Notes: generated from the sequence alone by a model not told the origin. 64,000 bases of DNA from Glandiceps talaboti (GCF_964340395.1 NC_135564.1:21770942-21834941), one strand, 5' to 3'; counted from the first letter of the stretch, positions 55,601-64,000 are shown. Program-made: numbers and translations.

Positions 55601-58121
55601 CAGATTGTATTGTACTTTACTACTTACTTTAGACGATAACGACCACTCACTTTGTTTCAATCTTAACTTTATACTAGCTGTGATATTTAATATTATATTA
55701 TCCAATTTTTGCTGTGGGATTGTGTTGTTGATATTTGGTGATATTTGGTGATATGTACAAAAAATTGATATTCTAGTATACTAATTTTTTTGAAAATCAT
55801 CAATTTTTAAAAGTTAGCCAAAATTTGACTGAGTGTAGCGTTATTTACTTGACTTGTCAGGTAGTGTGTAGAGAAAGTTAAAGAGTATTTATTGCCATGA
55901 AAGATTTGACATTTTCTGTTTGAATAGAATTTGTTGTGAATTCTTTATTACTAAATGAATAAATATGAAAGACAAAGACAAAGTGAATCACAAAAATGTT
56001 TTAATATTTGTCAGAAAGAAAACCTAGATATTATAATCAGAACAGAACACAGGAAAATTAGTAAGATTTCCATGCAAAGTCTGCATCTTTAAAGTTATAG
56101 TATTCCCGAATGATTCAAAGCTGTGTAAGTCTTATGTGCAATAAGTAACATTGATATGACCTCAATGACCTCTGCTTCCTACCTGGATTTACATCTTATG
56201 TGAAATTGTATTCTTTTCTTTGATTGGTCAGTCACCCTCCACGGGAAATGTAGAAGGGGTACAAATGATTGGTCAATGTCTACTATCAGGAGATGTATAT
56301 AGTATATTCAGAAGCTATTTTTAGTTTTTGTGCCAATCAGGAAAAGACATTGTTACATTTTGTTTTGTTAATTCTGATGAACAGTTCACAATATATCTGT
56401 AAATAGGATGGTGTCAGCAACACTTGTCGGAATATCGTTACTCAAGGGTTTCTGAAAATTGTGAGCAGCTTTGACCCTGTTAATGTAACATTGTCAGATC
56501 ATGTTCAATACAGTAGGTGTTAGATTGTAGTAGAAGGAAAGTCAAATGTGTCCAATATAGATTATAACTTCACTATTTAGTATCTCACATTTGTGAAAAT
56601 CTTCAGCAAGAAAATTCAAGTCTGTCGTCTTCTTTAGCTCTTATCAAATATTTGTAAATCCAAATGTGTGATTTTTCACGAACATTACAGAATGAAATCC
56701 TTTGCTGTGAATTAATATTGCAAAATCAAATATGCAAAATAATGAGATTTTTTTCAACTAGACTGGCTGGCTATCAATTGAAATCCCAATCCACACAAAC
56801 TTGATACTGTCACCTATCCTACTTTTCTGATATTAAAAACATTTCATTTGAATTTTTTTATTTCAAAGTGTTAGCTGCCATAAATCAAAATGTTAAATGG
56901 ACATTAGATAAATCGATAAAAAGAGAGAATGTTAAGATGATTGGTTTAGTACTAATATGGAGTCAGAAAGGTTACAATTGTAATGCAATCAAGGCTTATC
57001 ATTTCACTTCAGACTACCTAACATTTTAAGACTGGAACACAGGCAGTTTCTCTCTCATATGGGAATTGCATACATTTGTTTATCAATGTCGACTTTCAAA
57101 CATCGCATACTAATGAAGACATACACACTTTGTGAACCTTAATGATAGCCATTGCAGGTGTTCCCGTAAAGGTGAAAGTAAAAGTGAACCAAAGTACACC
57201 TGAAGAGCATGTCAATGTGTTGATCATTTTGTGGACAAAATTATATTAGTATCCGTGACTAGATAACAGTGTATGCCAAGTGTGTGCTTCCTAGCTGTTC
57301 TCATAACATGATTAGCTCTTAATGCTATTGACTTTAATTGTAAAAAACATGTTATTTAGTGCATTAAAACAGACATGGACACACAGATTAGTAGTGTATA
57401 GCGCCCTCAACTCCAAAATTGGAAAAATCCTTTGTCTAAAATTGATCATTGTAGTGTTTCAAGTTCAACCCCTCTTTAAAGTATATGGTTACCTGTAATT
57501 TGGCAGTAATTTCCTGACTTCTGTATTTTCCAATCAAATAGCCCCCTAATATTAGATTGGCCATTAAAATATAATTATGAGGTTTTACTATTATTTATAA
57601 CCTTTTATTTTTTTACTTTATCATAGCTTGCTAATTAGGTAAACAATTGTAACGTTATTTACACTTGAAAGTGGTCAAAGGAAATCAATACTGAACCAAA
57701 CTGAAAAACTGATACCTCAGTTTGTCTTTTATAACCTAACAATTTTTTTTCTGCATGCTAGTAATTTGTGAATGTGCTACAACATATAATTGTAATGGAG
57801 TGTCCAATTGATAGATGGATACCATTACTTTCCACTTCAGTTGAACACTATGTTTACATGATACAGATTTCCATAAATATATTCTTGTATCACTTCCTTG
57901 GTTATTGATTTGTTATTCCTCATAAAAACATTCATCACTTGTAAGAGAGTACAGACATCATTTCAAACTTACATAAAACTTCAATACTAATTTAGTTATT
58001 GCTTTCATCAAAATATTCTAAAATGACTGTTAGCAAATGTGAGTATTTCAGTTGATTCATTCTTTTTAGCACAACTGAACTTATAAGGTTCAGTAGTGCT
58101 ATAGGCATGGCAAAGTGTCTC

Positions 58122-58215
<94 letters not shown>

Positions 58216-59914
58216 CAACTGAAAATCAAAAACCACTGAACCGATTGCCATGATATTTGATGTGTGTATTACCTTGGGTGTCTTGTTGGGAAATTGCTCA
58301 ATCAAAATTATTTAACCACCGGTGTGTGATTTCAGTCAAAAAATGTGATTTTTGGTCGAAAAACTTAAACTCAAAAACTACTGGGCAGATCAGTCTGAAA
58401 TTTGTTGGGGACATTCTTAAGGGTGTTTAGATTAATAATTGTTCATGACATGATGATCCCATCAGTGATATGCAAATTAGGGCTAAAATGGTTAAAAATC
58501 TTTAATTCCAAACTACTAAGCAGATTGAGCTGAAATTTAATGGGGATGCATCTGGTGTATAGATGAAGAAATATTAAGCATATTATGATCTCATCAGTGA
58601 TATGCAAATTAGGTGTAAAAATGTGAATATTGGTCAAAAACTTGTATCTCAAAAAGTACTTGGTCAGTGAGACTGAAACTTGGTGAGATGTTTCTGGAAG
58701 TGTTATTCTGCAGATTTTCATCAAAAGATTTTGACACAATTGACCCTAGCAACAATGACCACCCCTTAGCAACAACCAAATGGCAGTATATTTTGATTAA
58801 ATAACAACATCATCTGATAGGCAAGTGAGTAGACATTCAAACAATGTATCCAAATATCCCTAGCAACCATGATCACCAGCAACCATGATCACGCCTATAG
58901 CAACAGTCAAACGGTGGTGTATTTCACTAAGATAACAGGGATTCATAGACAAGTGAACCAACATTCAAAAAGTGTATGCAAATATACCTAGCAACAAGAC
59001 CTGCCCATAGCAACAGCCAAATGATCACATATATTGCAAAGATAACAACAGGGATTCGTAGACAAATGAACAAACATTCAAAAAATGTATGCAAATATAC
59101 CTAGTAACAAGACCATGCCCATAGCAACAGCCATATGATCACGTATATTGCAAAGATAATATCAGGGATTCATAGACAAGTGAACAAACATTCAAAAAAT
59201 GTATGCAAATATACCTAGTAACAAGACCATGCCCATAGCAACAGCCATATGATCACGTATATTGCAAAGATAATATCAGGGATTCATAGATAAGAGAACA
59301 AACATTCAAAAAATGTATGCAAATATGTCTATTAAAACAAGAACACGCCCATAGCAAAAGTCAAATGATCGTGTACATTGCAAAGATAACAACAGGGTTG
59401 GATAGGCAACTGGATAATCATTCAGCAAATGAACACCTATACCTAGCATGGATCAGCATGTGGGTAAACGTTTTTTAAAAACTGTACAGTTGTGCTACTA
59501 TGCCATTGGCGCTATTTTTAACATCACTGTGACAAGAGACACACAGACATACATACACACACACACACACACACATACACATACAGACACACATGCATAC
59601 ACACACAATAATAGTTTGTCAAATTAATGTAAAATGTTGATATTTTATTTTTTTATTTCCTATTTGTAGGTAAACGTCCACATCAATGTAAAGAGTGTGG
59701 AAAGGCATTTAAACACAAACATCACCTAATGGAGCATTCTCGTCTACATAGTGGTGAGAAACCGTATCAATGTGATAAATGTCTCAAGAAGTTTTCCCAC
59801 TCAGGATCTTACAGCCAGCATATGAATCACCGCTACAGCTACTGTAAACGTGAAGATACGCTACGACAACTTAAGAAAGAACCATCATCTGCATCCACCA
59901 TGGCAGACGAATAA
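34572..59914 (+). CDS. ZEB: ZEB/zfh1 family zinc-finger homeobox transcriptional repressor, five coding exons
   Basis: The joined coding exons are 34572-34629, 44291-44611, 47032-49542, 53243-53419 and 59670-59914: 3312 nt, 1103 residues plus stop. Predicted order: N-terminal RRKQANPRR co-repressor peptide (about 9-17), conserved PEAPEE motif (112-117), five zinc fingers (139-276), central C2HC finger (482-503), divergent homeodomain (about 596-648), acidic tract (660-674), PLDLSLPK CtBP-binding motif (790-797) and three zinc fingers (1001-1081). This is the full architecture of ZEB1/ZEB2 and fly zfh1. Those nuclear repressors bind paired CACCT/E-box sites with the two finger clusters, recruit CtBP and control mesoderm, neural and epithelial-mesenchymal programmes. 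Length is close to human ZEB1 (about 1120), but the family's long acidic C-terminal tail is absent and there is one extra N-terminal finger. All splice junctions are GT-AG and all introns phase 1. Function is inferred from homology. Confidence 0.95.
35200..35640. promoter_or_regulatory. CpG-enriched segment in intron 1, candidate promoter or enhancer
   Basis: About 600 bp after exon 1 the GC and CpG content rises again (for example ATCTCCGCGGTCCCGATC, TTTCGTCGCGTTTGAACC and GATTATCGGGCG). Overlapping open frames on both strands are explained by the lower AT content, and they lack any domain that I know. Position and composition suggest an alternative promoter, an unrecognised 5' exon or a conserved enhancer. 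Which of these is not decided by the sequence. Confidence 0.3.
39871..39994. repeat. CA / ACAT compound microsatellite in intron 1
   Basis: Irregular CA repeats (39871-39915) are followed by about 17 ACAT units (to about 39988) and a short ACAC end. Periodic open frames on both strands arise from it. Confidence 0.95.
44291..44611 (+). CDS. ZEB: ZEB coding exon 2 (acidic region with conserved PEAPEE motif)
   Basis: Residues 20-126 plus one base. The acceptor is TCCCTTTCCTCTGACAG and the donor CTCAG/GTTAGT; both ends are phase 1. The segment starts [15 protein letters not shown] and is rich in Asp, Glu, Asn and Ser. It ends in [13 protein letters not shown] (residues 106-118), which matches DTAVIFPEAPEE of vertebrate ZEB1. 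There the region is split over several small exons, so this single 321-bp exon corresponds to roughly three vertebrate exons. Inside it, [14 protein letters not shown] (51-64) and [13 protein letters not shown] (76-88) look like an old internal duplication. Low sequence complexity elsewhere limits comparison. Confidence 0.93.
44612..47031 (+). other. ZEB intron 2 (2.4 kb)
   Basis: Donor GTTAGT at 44612, phase 1. The acceptor region is TTTTTTCTTATCCGTCAG followed by TAG, giving two possible AG acceptors three bases apart (47029-47034). Unique AT-rich DNA; I see no repeat array or further exon. Confidence 0.85.
47029..47034 (+). promoter_or_regulatory. NAGNAG tandem splice acceptor of ZEB exon 3
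   Basis: CAGTAG at the exon 3 boundary offers two acceptors. Use of CAG (exon from 47032) gives residues S-V-G-E-D and 1103 residues in all. Use of TAG (exon from 47035) gives S-G-E-D, one valine fewer. Both keep the frame because the upstream exon ends with one G. Confidence 0.6.
47032..49542 (+). CDS. ZEB: ZEB coding exon 3 (N-terminal zinc fingers, central finger, homeodomain, CtBP motif)
   Basis: Residues 127-963 plus one base, a single 2.5-kb exon where vertebrate ZEB genes use several. Five fingers: ZF1 C139/C142/H155/H160, ZF2 C169/C172/H185/H189, ZF3 C197/C200/H213/H217, ZF4 C226/C229/H242/H246, ZF5 C254/C257/H270/C276 (CCHC, with [15 protein letters not shown]). ZF3 is missing from vertebrate ZEBs, which retain only the flanking GRDQ and NRKFKC. 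A C2HC finger with LHQHERYLC lies at 482-503. The homeodomain-like segment (596-648) has VEKWFIEM in helix 3, divergent as in all ZEBs. An acidic run follows at 660-674. PLDLSLPK (790-797; nucleotides 49020-49043) is the CtBP-binding motif, identical to the vertebrate one. Basic and proline-rich linkers lie between. The donor CAAAGAG/GTGAGA is strong; reading past it meets a stop after 16 codons. Confidence 0.96.
49543..53242 (+). other. ZEB intron 3 (3.7 kb), nearly all minisatellite
   Basis: Donor GTGAGA at 49543, acceptor TTTTTGTTATTTTCAG ending at 53242, phase 1. About 3.4 of 3.7 kb is the 32-bp tandem array; only about 20 bp at the left and 270 bp at the right are unique. The right part holds the T-rich acceptor region. 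Confidence 0.93.
49566..52971. repeat. 32-bp minisatellite in ZEB intron 3, about 106 copies
   Basis: The unit reads GTTGAGAATACTAGGGATGA followed by GATATGATAACA. Common variants are GAGAATAC/GATAATAC and GGGATGAG/GGGACGAG. A few units are 28 bp (GATAACTTGAGA, loss of CAGT) or have GATAAACTAGGG. The array starts about 20 bp after the exon 3 donor. Its AGGGATGAGAT resembles the donor AGAGGTGAGAT itself, but with GA or GA/C where GT would be. Each unit contains the E-box CAGTTG. Forward frames are closed by TGATAA. Confidence 0.97.
53243..53419 (+). CDS. ZEB: ZEB coding exon 4 (linker and first C-terminal zinc finger)
   Basis: Residues 964-1022 plus one base. It starts [16 protein letters not shown], then a basic segment [10 protein letters not shown] (984-993), a possible nuclear-localisation signal. 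It continues with [20 protein letters not shown], the first C-terminal finger (C1001/C1004/H1017/H1021). Human ZEB1 has [20 protein letters not shown] at this place, and its exon also ends at the HTG linker. Acceptor GTTATTTTCAG, donor CTCAG/GTAAGT (near consensus), phase 1 at both ends. Length 177 bp, a multiple of three, so skipping would remove one finger and keep the frame. Confidence 0.95.
54857..54880. repeat. Poly-G tract in intron 4
   Basis: Eighteen G (54857-54874), one A and five more G. Length in the assembly may be unreliable, and a G-quadruplex in DNA or pre-mRNA is possible. Confidence 0.9.
58131..58212. repeat. (GT)41 microsatellite in intron 4
   Basis: An uninterrupted GT run at the left border of the dispersed repeat. 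CTCTGTTTGTCT before it and AAACAACTGAAAATC after it suggest that it belongs to the element. Confidence 0.98.
58213..59450. repeat. Dispersed repeat with internal monomers in intron 4, class unknown
   Basis: Left part: phrases of the type CTCAAAAACTACTGGGCAGA and CATCAGTGATATGCAAATTA recur about 131 bp apart (58461 and 58592). Right part (about 58850-59400): about five tandem units of 113-114 bp, seen from TGCAAATA at 58977, 59090, 59204 and 59318, each with CCTAGYAACAAGAC, CCCATAGCAACAGCC and GGGATTCRTAGACAA. No open frame with a transposase or reverse transcriptase is present, so it is non-autonomous or a fragment. That it is dispersed elsewhere in the genome is an inference from its style; the window alone shows only the internal repetition. 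Confidence 0.6.
59538..59607. repeat. Imperfect CA / CATA microsatellite near the exon 5 acceptor
   Basis: CA-rich sequence interrupted by CATA and CAGA words, ending about 60 bp before the exon 5 acceptor. Confidence 0.85.
59670..59914 (+). CDS. ZEB: ZEB coding exon 5 (last two zinc fingers and stop)
   Basis: Residues 1023-1103 and the stop TAA (59912-59914). It starts [14 protein letters not shown] and contains ZF7 (C1029/C1032/H1045/H1049) and ZF8 (C1057/C1060/H1073/C1081), the latter with [20 protein letters not shown], practically identical to vertebrate ZEB. Only 20 residues follow (from E1084 to the final ADE). Vertebrate ZEB1 and ZEB2 carry a Glu-rich tail of over 100 residues here, so this C-terminus is short. 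LKKEP at 1090-1094 fits the sumoylation consensus; vertebrate ZEBs are known to be sumoylated at other sites. Acceptor CCTATTTGTAG, phase 1. Confidence 0.95.
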
Positions 59915-60125
59915 CATGCAAATTTTTTTTGAAATATGCAAATCTTATTAATTGAATCATGAGCAACTCGTGAATTATGAACCGATTGATTAGTACGCTG
60001 AAATCATGCAAATTATATCCATGGTAACTGTTACTATGGCAATAACATCTTAATGTAAATAGGCGTAATCAAGGAAATGCCTTGACAAGTTTCTTCCATT
60101 TTTATAGATTATATAATTTAGAAAT

Positions 60126-60131
60126 ATTAAA
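60126..60131 (+). terminator. Candidate poly(A) signal ATTAAA
   Basis: ATTAAA is the commonest variant of AATAAA in animals. It sits in a very AT-rich stretch about 210 bp after the ZEB stop, so a chance occurrence is quite possible. Confidence 0.25.
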
Positions 60132-60210
60132 ATTAATTAATTTTATAGAACAAGAGACAATCAGACTTTATTTAAATCTTACATTAACATAAGATAAACA
60201 AGAGAGACGT

Positions 60211-60358
60211 GTAGAAAGTATAGACTAGGTAAAATGATGCTGAGAATTGTAGAAAGTATAGACTAGTTAAAATGATGCTGAGAATTGTAGAAAGTATAGA
60301 CTAGGTAAAATGATGCTGAGAATTTTAGAAAGTATAGACTAGATAAAATGATGCTGAC
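60211..60358. repeat. 38-bp minisatellite, about four copies, after the ZEB stop
   Basis: Copies start at 60211, 60249, 60287 and 60325 with GTAGAAAGTATAGACTAGGT and continue AAAATGATGCTGAGAATT. The last copy is slightly diverged and short. Confidence 0.95.
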
Positions 60359-61164
60359 AAATCATATATAGGGTTAGTATACAGTTATGTACCACAGTAA
60401 TGATCACATTTTGCTTTTTAAAAAATTGGTTTTGATAAATTGTTGATTGTTAAACATACATTGTCTTCCCAAGTTATTTAATGAGGTATTGCTGTCAGGA
60501 AGTCTAGCGTTAAAGGCACACAGAAAATAGTGTGGTTTGTGTTATCATATTAAAAACACTACAATTGTTGACAGGGGAGTTTGGACTATCTTGCCAAAGA
60601 TATTCAATACCCAATTACTTGAATCCACTGCTAGTACCACCCCTATTTGCTTTTTTCGCTTATACACTGCCATTCCATTGTAAACAAAGGGTGATACCAA
60701 AGTGTACTACTATTAGGGGGTGGACAGTACCACCTCTACTTGCTTGATGTATACACTGCCATTCCATTGTAAACATAGGGCGAAACCAAAGTGTACTGTT
60801 ATTTAGGGGGTGGGCAGATCACTATCTACCTCTGGTGAGGGGAGTTTGTAATTTGGTAGGTTCTAGTATAGTATGCTTGGTGTTTTGATAGACTCCCATT
60901 ATCAGATATTACAGCAATACAGTCAGACATCTTTTCAGCAACAATGATAGCAAATAGTAGGACTTTTTGAATGTATGAGACTGTTCTGGAAAAAGTTGTT
61001 AGACAGTAACAACTTGTGAACATTGTGATATTTGTGGTGCCATTGATATCAAGTGTAGATCAATTCAGACATGAAACTTTGCAAAGAGAACATTACAAAT
61101 AGTCTAAGATGCTAGCAATAGATTTCTCACATTCTACAACATTTCATGAATAACAACTAAAATC

Positions 61165-61198
61165 TGACTTTGACTTTGACTTTGACTTTGACTTTGAC
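61165..61198. repeat. (TGACTT)n hexanucleotide repeat
   Basis: Nearly six perfect units of TGACTT. TGACTT is also close to a nuclear-receptor or AP-1 half-site, but repetition alone explains it. Confidence 0.95.
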
Positions 61199-61960
61199 AC
61201 AGATATTTTTGAAATACACATGTACTTGTACATTGAGTTTACTTCCATTTTGAAGCAGACAACCACCAAAGTGTAGTACTATGATATATTATATTATAGC
61301 AATATGTACTAAATACAGACACTTTGTGTCCACAATCAAAGGTGCTTAACCTTTGTAAATGATTCCAAAAAAAATTATTTTTTGTCAGTTGTATTTTATC
61401 ATTGCCTGATTTGTAGAGATTTGTAAGTTTTGTAGCAGGTAGTGCAATTTTTGCCAGAATCATGTATCCAATTTGTTTGATTTTAGAGACCGCAAGGCAA
61501 ATTAACATTTTTGAATAATGAGTGATTTTGATGTGTACATGTACTTGAATTATTTTGGTTGAACAATAACAATATACACAGAAGACAAATATTTGCTTGT
61601 TGTAAACAATTGTGAAGCTCAGTATAAAAATGATTACTTCATTGAGGTCAGTCACCAAATATGAATTTGTGTCAATATACTTAGACTCATTCAAATAAGT
61701 AGATTTGGTGTGAATTTCTGCCACAAAAACACTTCTAACCAGAGAATGTTTCTGTTTTCATCAATTTTCTTCAATAATCACAGATATTACTAAACAAGAG
61801 GAAAGTTCAATTTCTTTGCTGTCACGGCACATTGTGTTTTCTTTTGAAAGAAATGAAACTTTTTGTTGGAAGATATGAAATGAATAAGTTAAGAAATGAA
61901 GTACCGCAAACTTCTTGTCTTAAAACATTTATCAAATTTGTTTTCAACACTCTTTTTATC

Positions 61961-61993
61961 AGTCCCCGCCGGACGAAGTCCGGGATGGGGACT
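61961..61993. other. Compound palindromic hairpin at the border of the dispersed repeat
   Basis: Outer arms AGTCCCC (61961-61967) and GGGGACT (61987-61993); inner arms CCGGAC (61969-61974) and GTCCGG (61978-61983); GAA loop. Thirteen base pairs with a one-base and a three-base bulge. Confidence 0.85.
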
Positions 61994-62524
61994 TATGGAT
62001 TGGGTTCCGTCTGTCCGTGCGTCCGTGCGTCCGTCCAGAGCCGTTTCTTGGAGATGCCTGGACCGATTTTTTTCAAACTTGGTACAGGGGCAACATACAA
62101 TGGCATACATACAGTATGCACGTCAATTTGTTTCATGATACAATCCAATATGGCCGCCTAGCAGCCATTTTGTTTGCAAATTTTCCCTGTCTAAAGCCAT
62201 AAGTCAGACATGCTTGAACAGATCTCATTCAAAGTTGGTATTAGAACAGTGTTCTATGACATACATGTGCATATTCATTGTTGTCATGATACGATCCAAT
62301 ATGGCTGCCTAGCAGCCATTTTGTTTCCAAATTTTCCATGTCCAAAGCCATAACTCAGACATGCTTGAACAGATCTCATTCAAAGTTGGTATTAGCACAG
62401 TGTTCTATGACATACATGTGCATATCCATTTTCATCGTGATACAATCCAATATGGCTGCCTGGCAGCCATTTTGTTTGCGAATTTTCCATGTCCAAAGCC
62501 AATAACTCAGACATGCTTGAACAG

Positions 62525-62539
62525 CCCCCCCCCCCCCCC
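62525..62539. repeat. Poly-C tract
   Basis: Fifteen C in a row where the third monomer of the dispersed repeat breaks off. Length may be unreliable in the assembly. Confidence 0.9.
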
Positions 62540-63685
62540 ATACCCGACCCATCCTTTATTGTTGAATGGTTTATTCCATCATGTCATCTTGAAGAGTAGG
62601 CATGTCCCATGTATCCAACGAGGAGACACAACATGAGTAGGCATGTTCCATGTCCAACGAGCAGACACAATATATCTAAGTCTGTTTGATTTAGGTTCAC
62701 AAGTGTTGTTGTGTGATCAGAGTAGTGATATCAAGAAAATGACAACATAAACTGCCAGTTCCTTAAAACCCAATCATAGCGGGGACTATGTCATTCTCAA
62801 TGACTTGTTTTATGTTATTCAGATTATACAAATCTGTATTTCATTTGCTATATTAAACTTGTTATAGTCATTCTTTGCTTCTAGATATTATGTATTCTAG
62901 ACAGTTGAGATTTGTCCATCACATCAAGTTGGATTATTCTGTTCTTAGTTTGAATAATGCATGAATAGTAGGACATTGACAGAGACGTGTCACCAGATTT
63001 AGTATAGTGTTGTCTGTTTACCATGTACCTACCTTCTTGTCAACTTTAATTTTCTAAAAAATTTTGCTTAGATATCTGATGTATACAGTTGATATGCCAG
63101 AATTTTCTTCCCCAAAAATGAAAAAGTTTATAAGTGATTTCCACTATCCTTTGGATAAATTAAGTATGAATATATAATTCTACCAGAATTAAAACATTTT
63201 GTTCATTTGTACGGTCGGACTGAATCTGGTTTATGTGCAGTTGTCATGTCCTACAGCACAATAGCAGGTGAAATTCAAATTGCAATAATGCCAAAATTAA
63301 TTTTCAAATATACACTTTTTGTCAAAACTGCCATCCTAAGTGAGTATACATCATAGACCCTGCAGTGAAATTGCAGTGGGATCTGTGGGATCTGTGGTGA
63401 TTTCATACAAAGAGTGCCCTCGATCCTAAAAGGTCAGAGAGGGGAACATGCCAAAATTGTTGTCACTTCAGTTGTTAGCCACTGTCAATGGTGTGTTTGA
63501 GTACAGTTTTTTAAGAGTCAGTAAGTTTCAAAGATTTCACTAAGCTTTAATAGAACATTATTTTAGCCACTGCCAAACATGACAGAATGTTTGTATTAGT
63601 TCTAATATTTGTCCAGTATATAGAATTCCATTTATCAGATGTGCCAGTATATTTTATTTGTCAATTTTTATTGAGAATTTTTCAA

Positions 63686-63693
63686 CAGTATTA
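63686..63693 (+). promoter_or_regulatory. 8-mer seed match for miR-8 / miR-200 family
   Basis: CAGTATTA is the complement of seed bases 2-8 (AAUACUG) plus A opposite base 1, the strongest class of site. The miR-8/miR-200 to zfh1/ZEB interaction is known in flies and vertebrates. Here it would need a 3' UTR of at least 3.8 kb. It is the only such word that I found after the stop, and chance would give one in about 4 kb roughly 6% of the time. Confidence 0.35.
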
Positions 63694-64000
63694 CTAGCAA
63701 TATTTGCACAGATTTCAAACACTGCCAGCCACAGGTCACTTGCCATTTTTGACCATTTAAGTTTTCTTTTAAGATGAGATTTTTAAAGAACTAATGCTTG
63801 AAGTGTGCTTGTCTGAGTACTCATAATAACTAAATTTGAAAACATTTCAAGTTGATTAGTGATAGGCTAATGAAAATGTGATGTCATTACTTGTTGGAGC
63901 CTAGCAATGGTTACCTGCAGAGTGTGATCATGTGGTACATTGATGTATTAATCCTGACTACAACTCACTTGTGACGTGTGTAAGCAATAACTCATTAAAA

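Larger units (their letters stand above)
53420..59669 (+). other. ZEB intron 4 (6.25 kb)
   Basis: Donor GTAAGT, acceptor TTATTTCCTATTTGTAG ending at 59669, phase 1. It contains a poly-G run (54857-54874), the long (GT)n at 58131-58212, the dispersed repeat at 58213-59450 and a CA/CATA-rich stretch (59538-59607) close to the acceptor. Otherwise AT-rich unique DNA without a recognisable exon. Confidence 0.85.
61961..62540. repeat. Dispersed repeat with terminal hairpin and 151-bp monomers, class unknown
   Basis: It starts with a compound hairpin (61961-61993) and a GTCC/GTGC run (about 62010-62037). Three related monomers follow, from about 62042, 62212 and 62362; TGCTTGAACA recurs at 62211, 62362 and 62514. 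Each monomer contains CAATATGGCYGCCTRGCAGC and CCATTTTGTTT. It breaks off in a poly-C run (62525-62539). Open frames across it on both strands reflect low-complexity sequence (for example DGRTDARTDG). No transposase is seen. Confidence 0.6.
59915..64000 (+). other. ZEB 3' untranslated region and downstream DNA, end not determined
   Basis: A poly(A)-signal variant ATTAAA lies at 60126-60131, about 210 bp after the stop; other ATTAAA words occur further on. A single perfect 8-mer site for miR-8/miR-200 (CAGTATTA, 63686-63693) would lie in the message only if the 3' end is beyond 63.7 kb. The stretch also holds a 38-bp minisatellite (60211-60358), a hexanucleotide repeat (61165-61198) and a dispersed repeat (61961-62540). 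No other gene is supported. Confidence 0.5.

Noticed and set aside
58443-58739. 98-codon minus-strand open frame in intron 4
   Set aside because: It lies in the monomeric dispersed repeat and carries the same peptide twice; no transposon domain.
61239-61724. 161-codon minus-strand open frame after ZEB
   Set aside because: Unremarkable AT-rich sequence, no domain recognised and no splice-supported partner. Too weak to call.
61832-62636. Open frames over the element at 62 kb (for example with DGRTDARTDG)
   Set aside because: Low-complexity GTCC run and repeat monomers; the same region is open in several frames on both strands.

Overview
This is a 64-kb piece of an AT-rich, intron-bearing animal genome. 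It holds one recognisable protein gene, a complete invertebrate ZEB/zfh1 homologue (zinc-finger E-box-binding homeobox repressor), on the + strand from about 34.56 to 59.91 kb. The organism is a non-vertebrate bilaterian. The gene keeps an N-terminal zinc finger that vertebrate ZEB1/ZEB2 have lost, and the window is full of simple repeats and minisatellites with frequent TACATGTA-type words, as in many marine invertebrates. I cannot fix the phylum from sequence alone; a lophotrochozoan or an invertebrate deuterostome both fit.

Layout. 1-10357 is the right end of a large satellite with a 28-bp unit (about 370 copies here, entering from the left edge). It contains a higher-order duplication of about 4.2-4.3 kb. 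10358-33718 is gene-poor upstream DNA with many separate tandem arrays (units of 2, 20, 31, 34, 36, 38, 39, 44, 46-47, 52-54, 53 and 80 bp) and one CpG-enriched, promoter-like patch at 28.79-29.08 kb. 33719-34571 is a CpG-rich region directly before ZEB exon 1. It carries an NF-Y box and several CAGGTG/CACCTG sites, the motif that ZEB proteins bind.

ZEB gene. The coding exons are 34572-34629, 44291-44611, 47032-49542, 53243-53419 and 59670-59914. All junctions are GT-AG and all four introns are phase 1. The joined frame has 1104 codons including the stop (1103 residues). In order it encodes an N-terminal co-repressor peptide, a conserved acidic region ending in an APEE motif, five N-terminal zinc fingers, a central C2HC finger, a divergent homeodomain, a CtBP-binding PLDLS motif and three C-terminal fingers. 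Intron 3 is about 92% a 32-bp minisatellite (about 106 copies) that starts some 20 bp after the splice donor. Intron 4 and the downstream flank each carry a dispersed repeat with internal monomers. A single 8-mer match to the miR-8/miR-200 seed lies 3.8 kb after the stop.

With one gene there is no operon logic. The regulatory picture is that of a dosage-sensitive repressor: a CpG-rich promoter with possible self-binding sites, minimal upstream ORFs, two in-frame start codons, a NAGNAG acceptor and a possible microRNA site. Tandem repeats cover roughly 29% of the window by my count. I found no tRNA, rRNA, CRISPR array or intact transposon gene.
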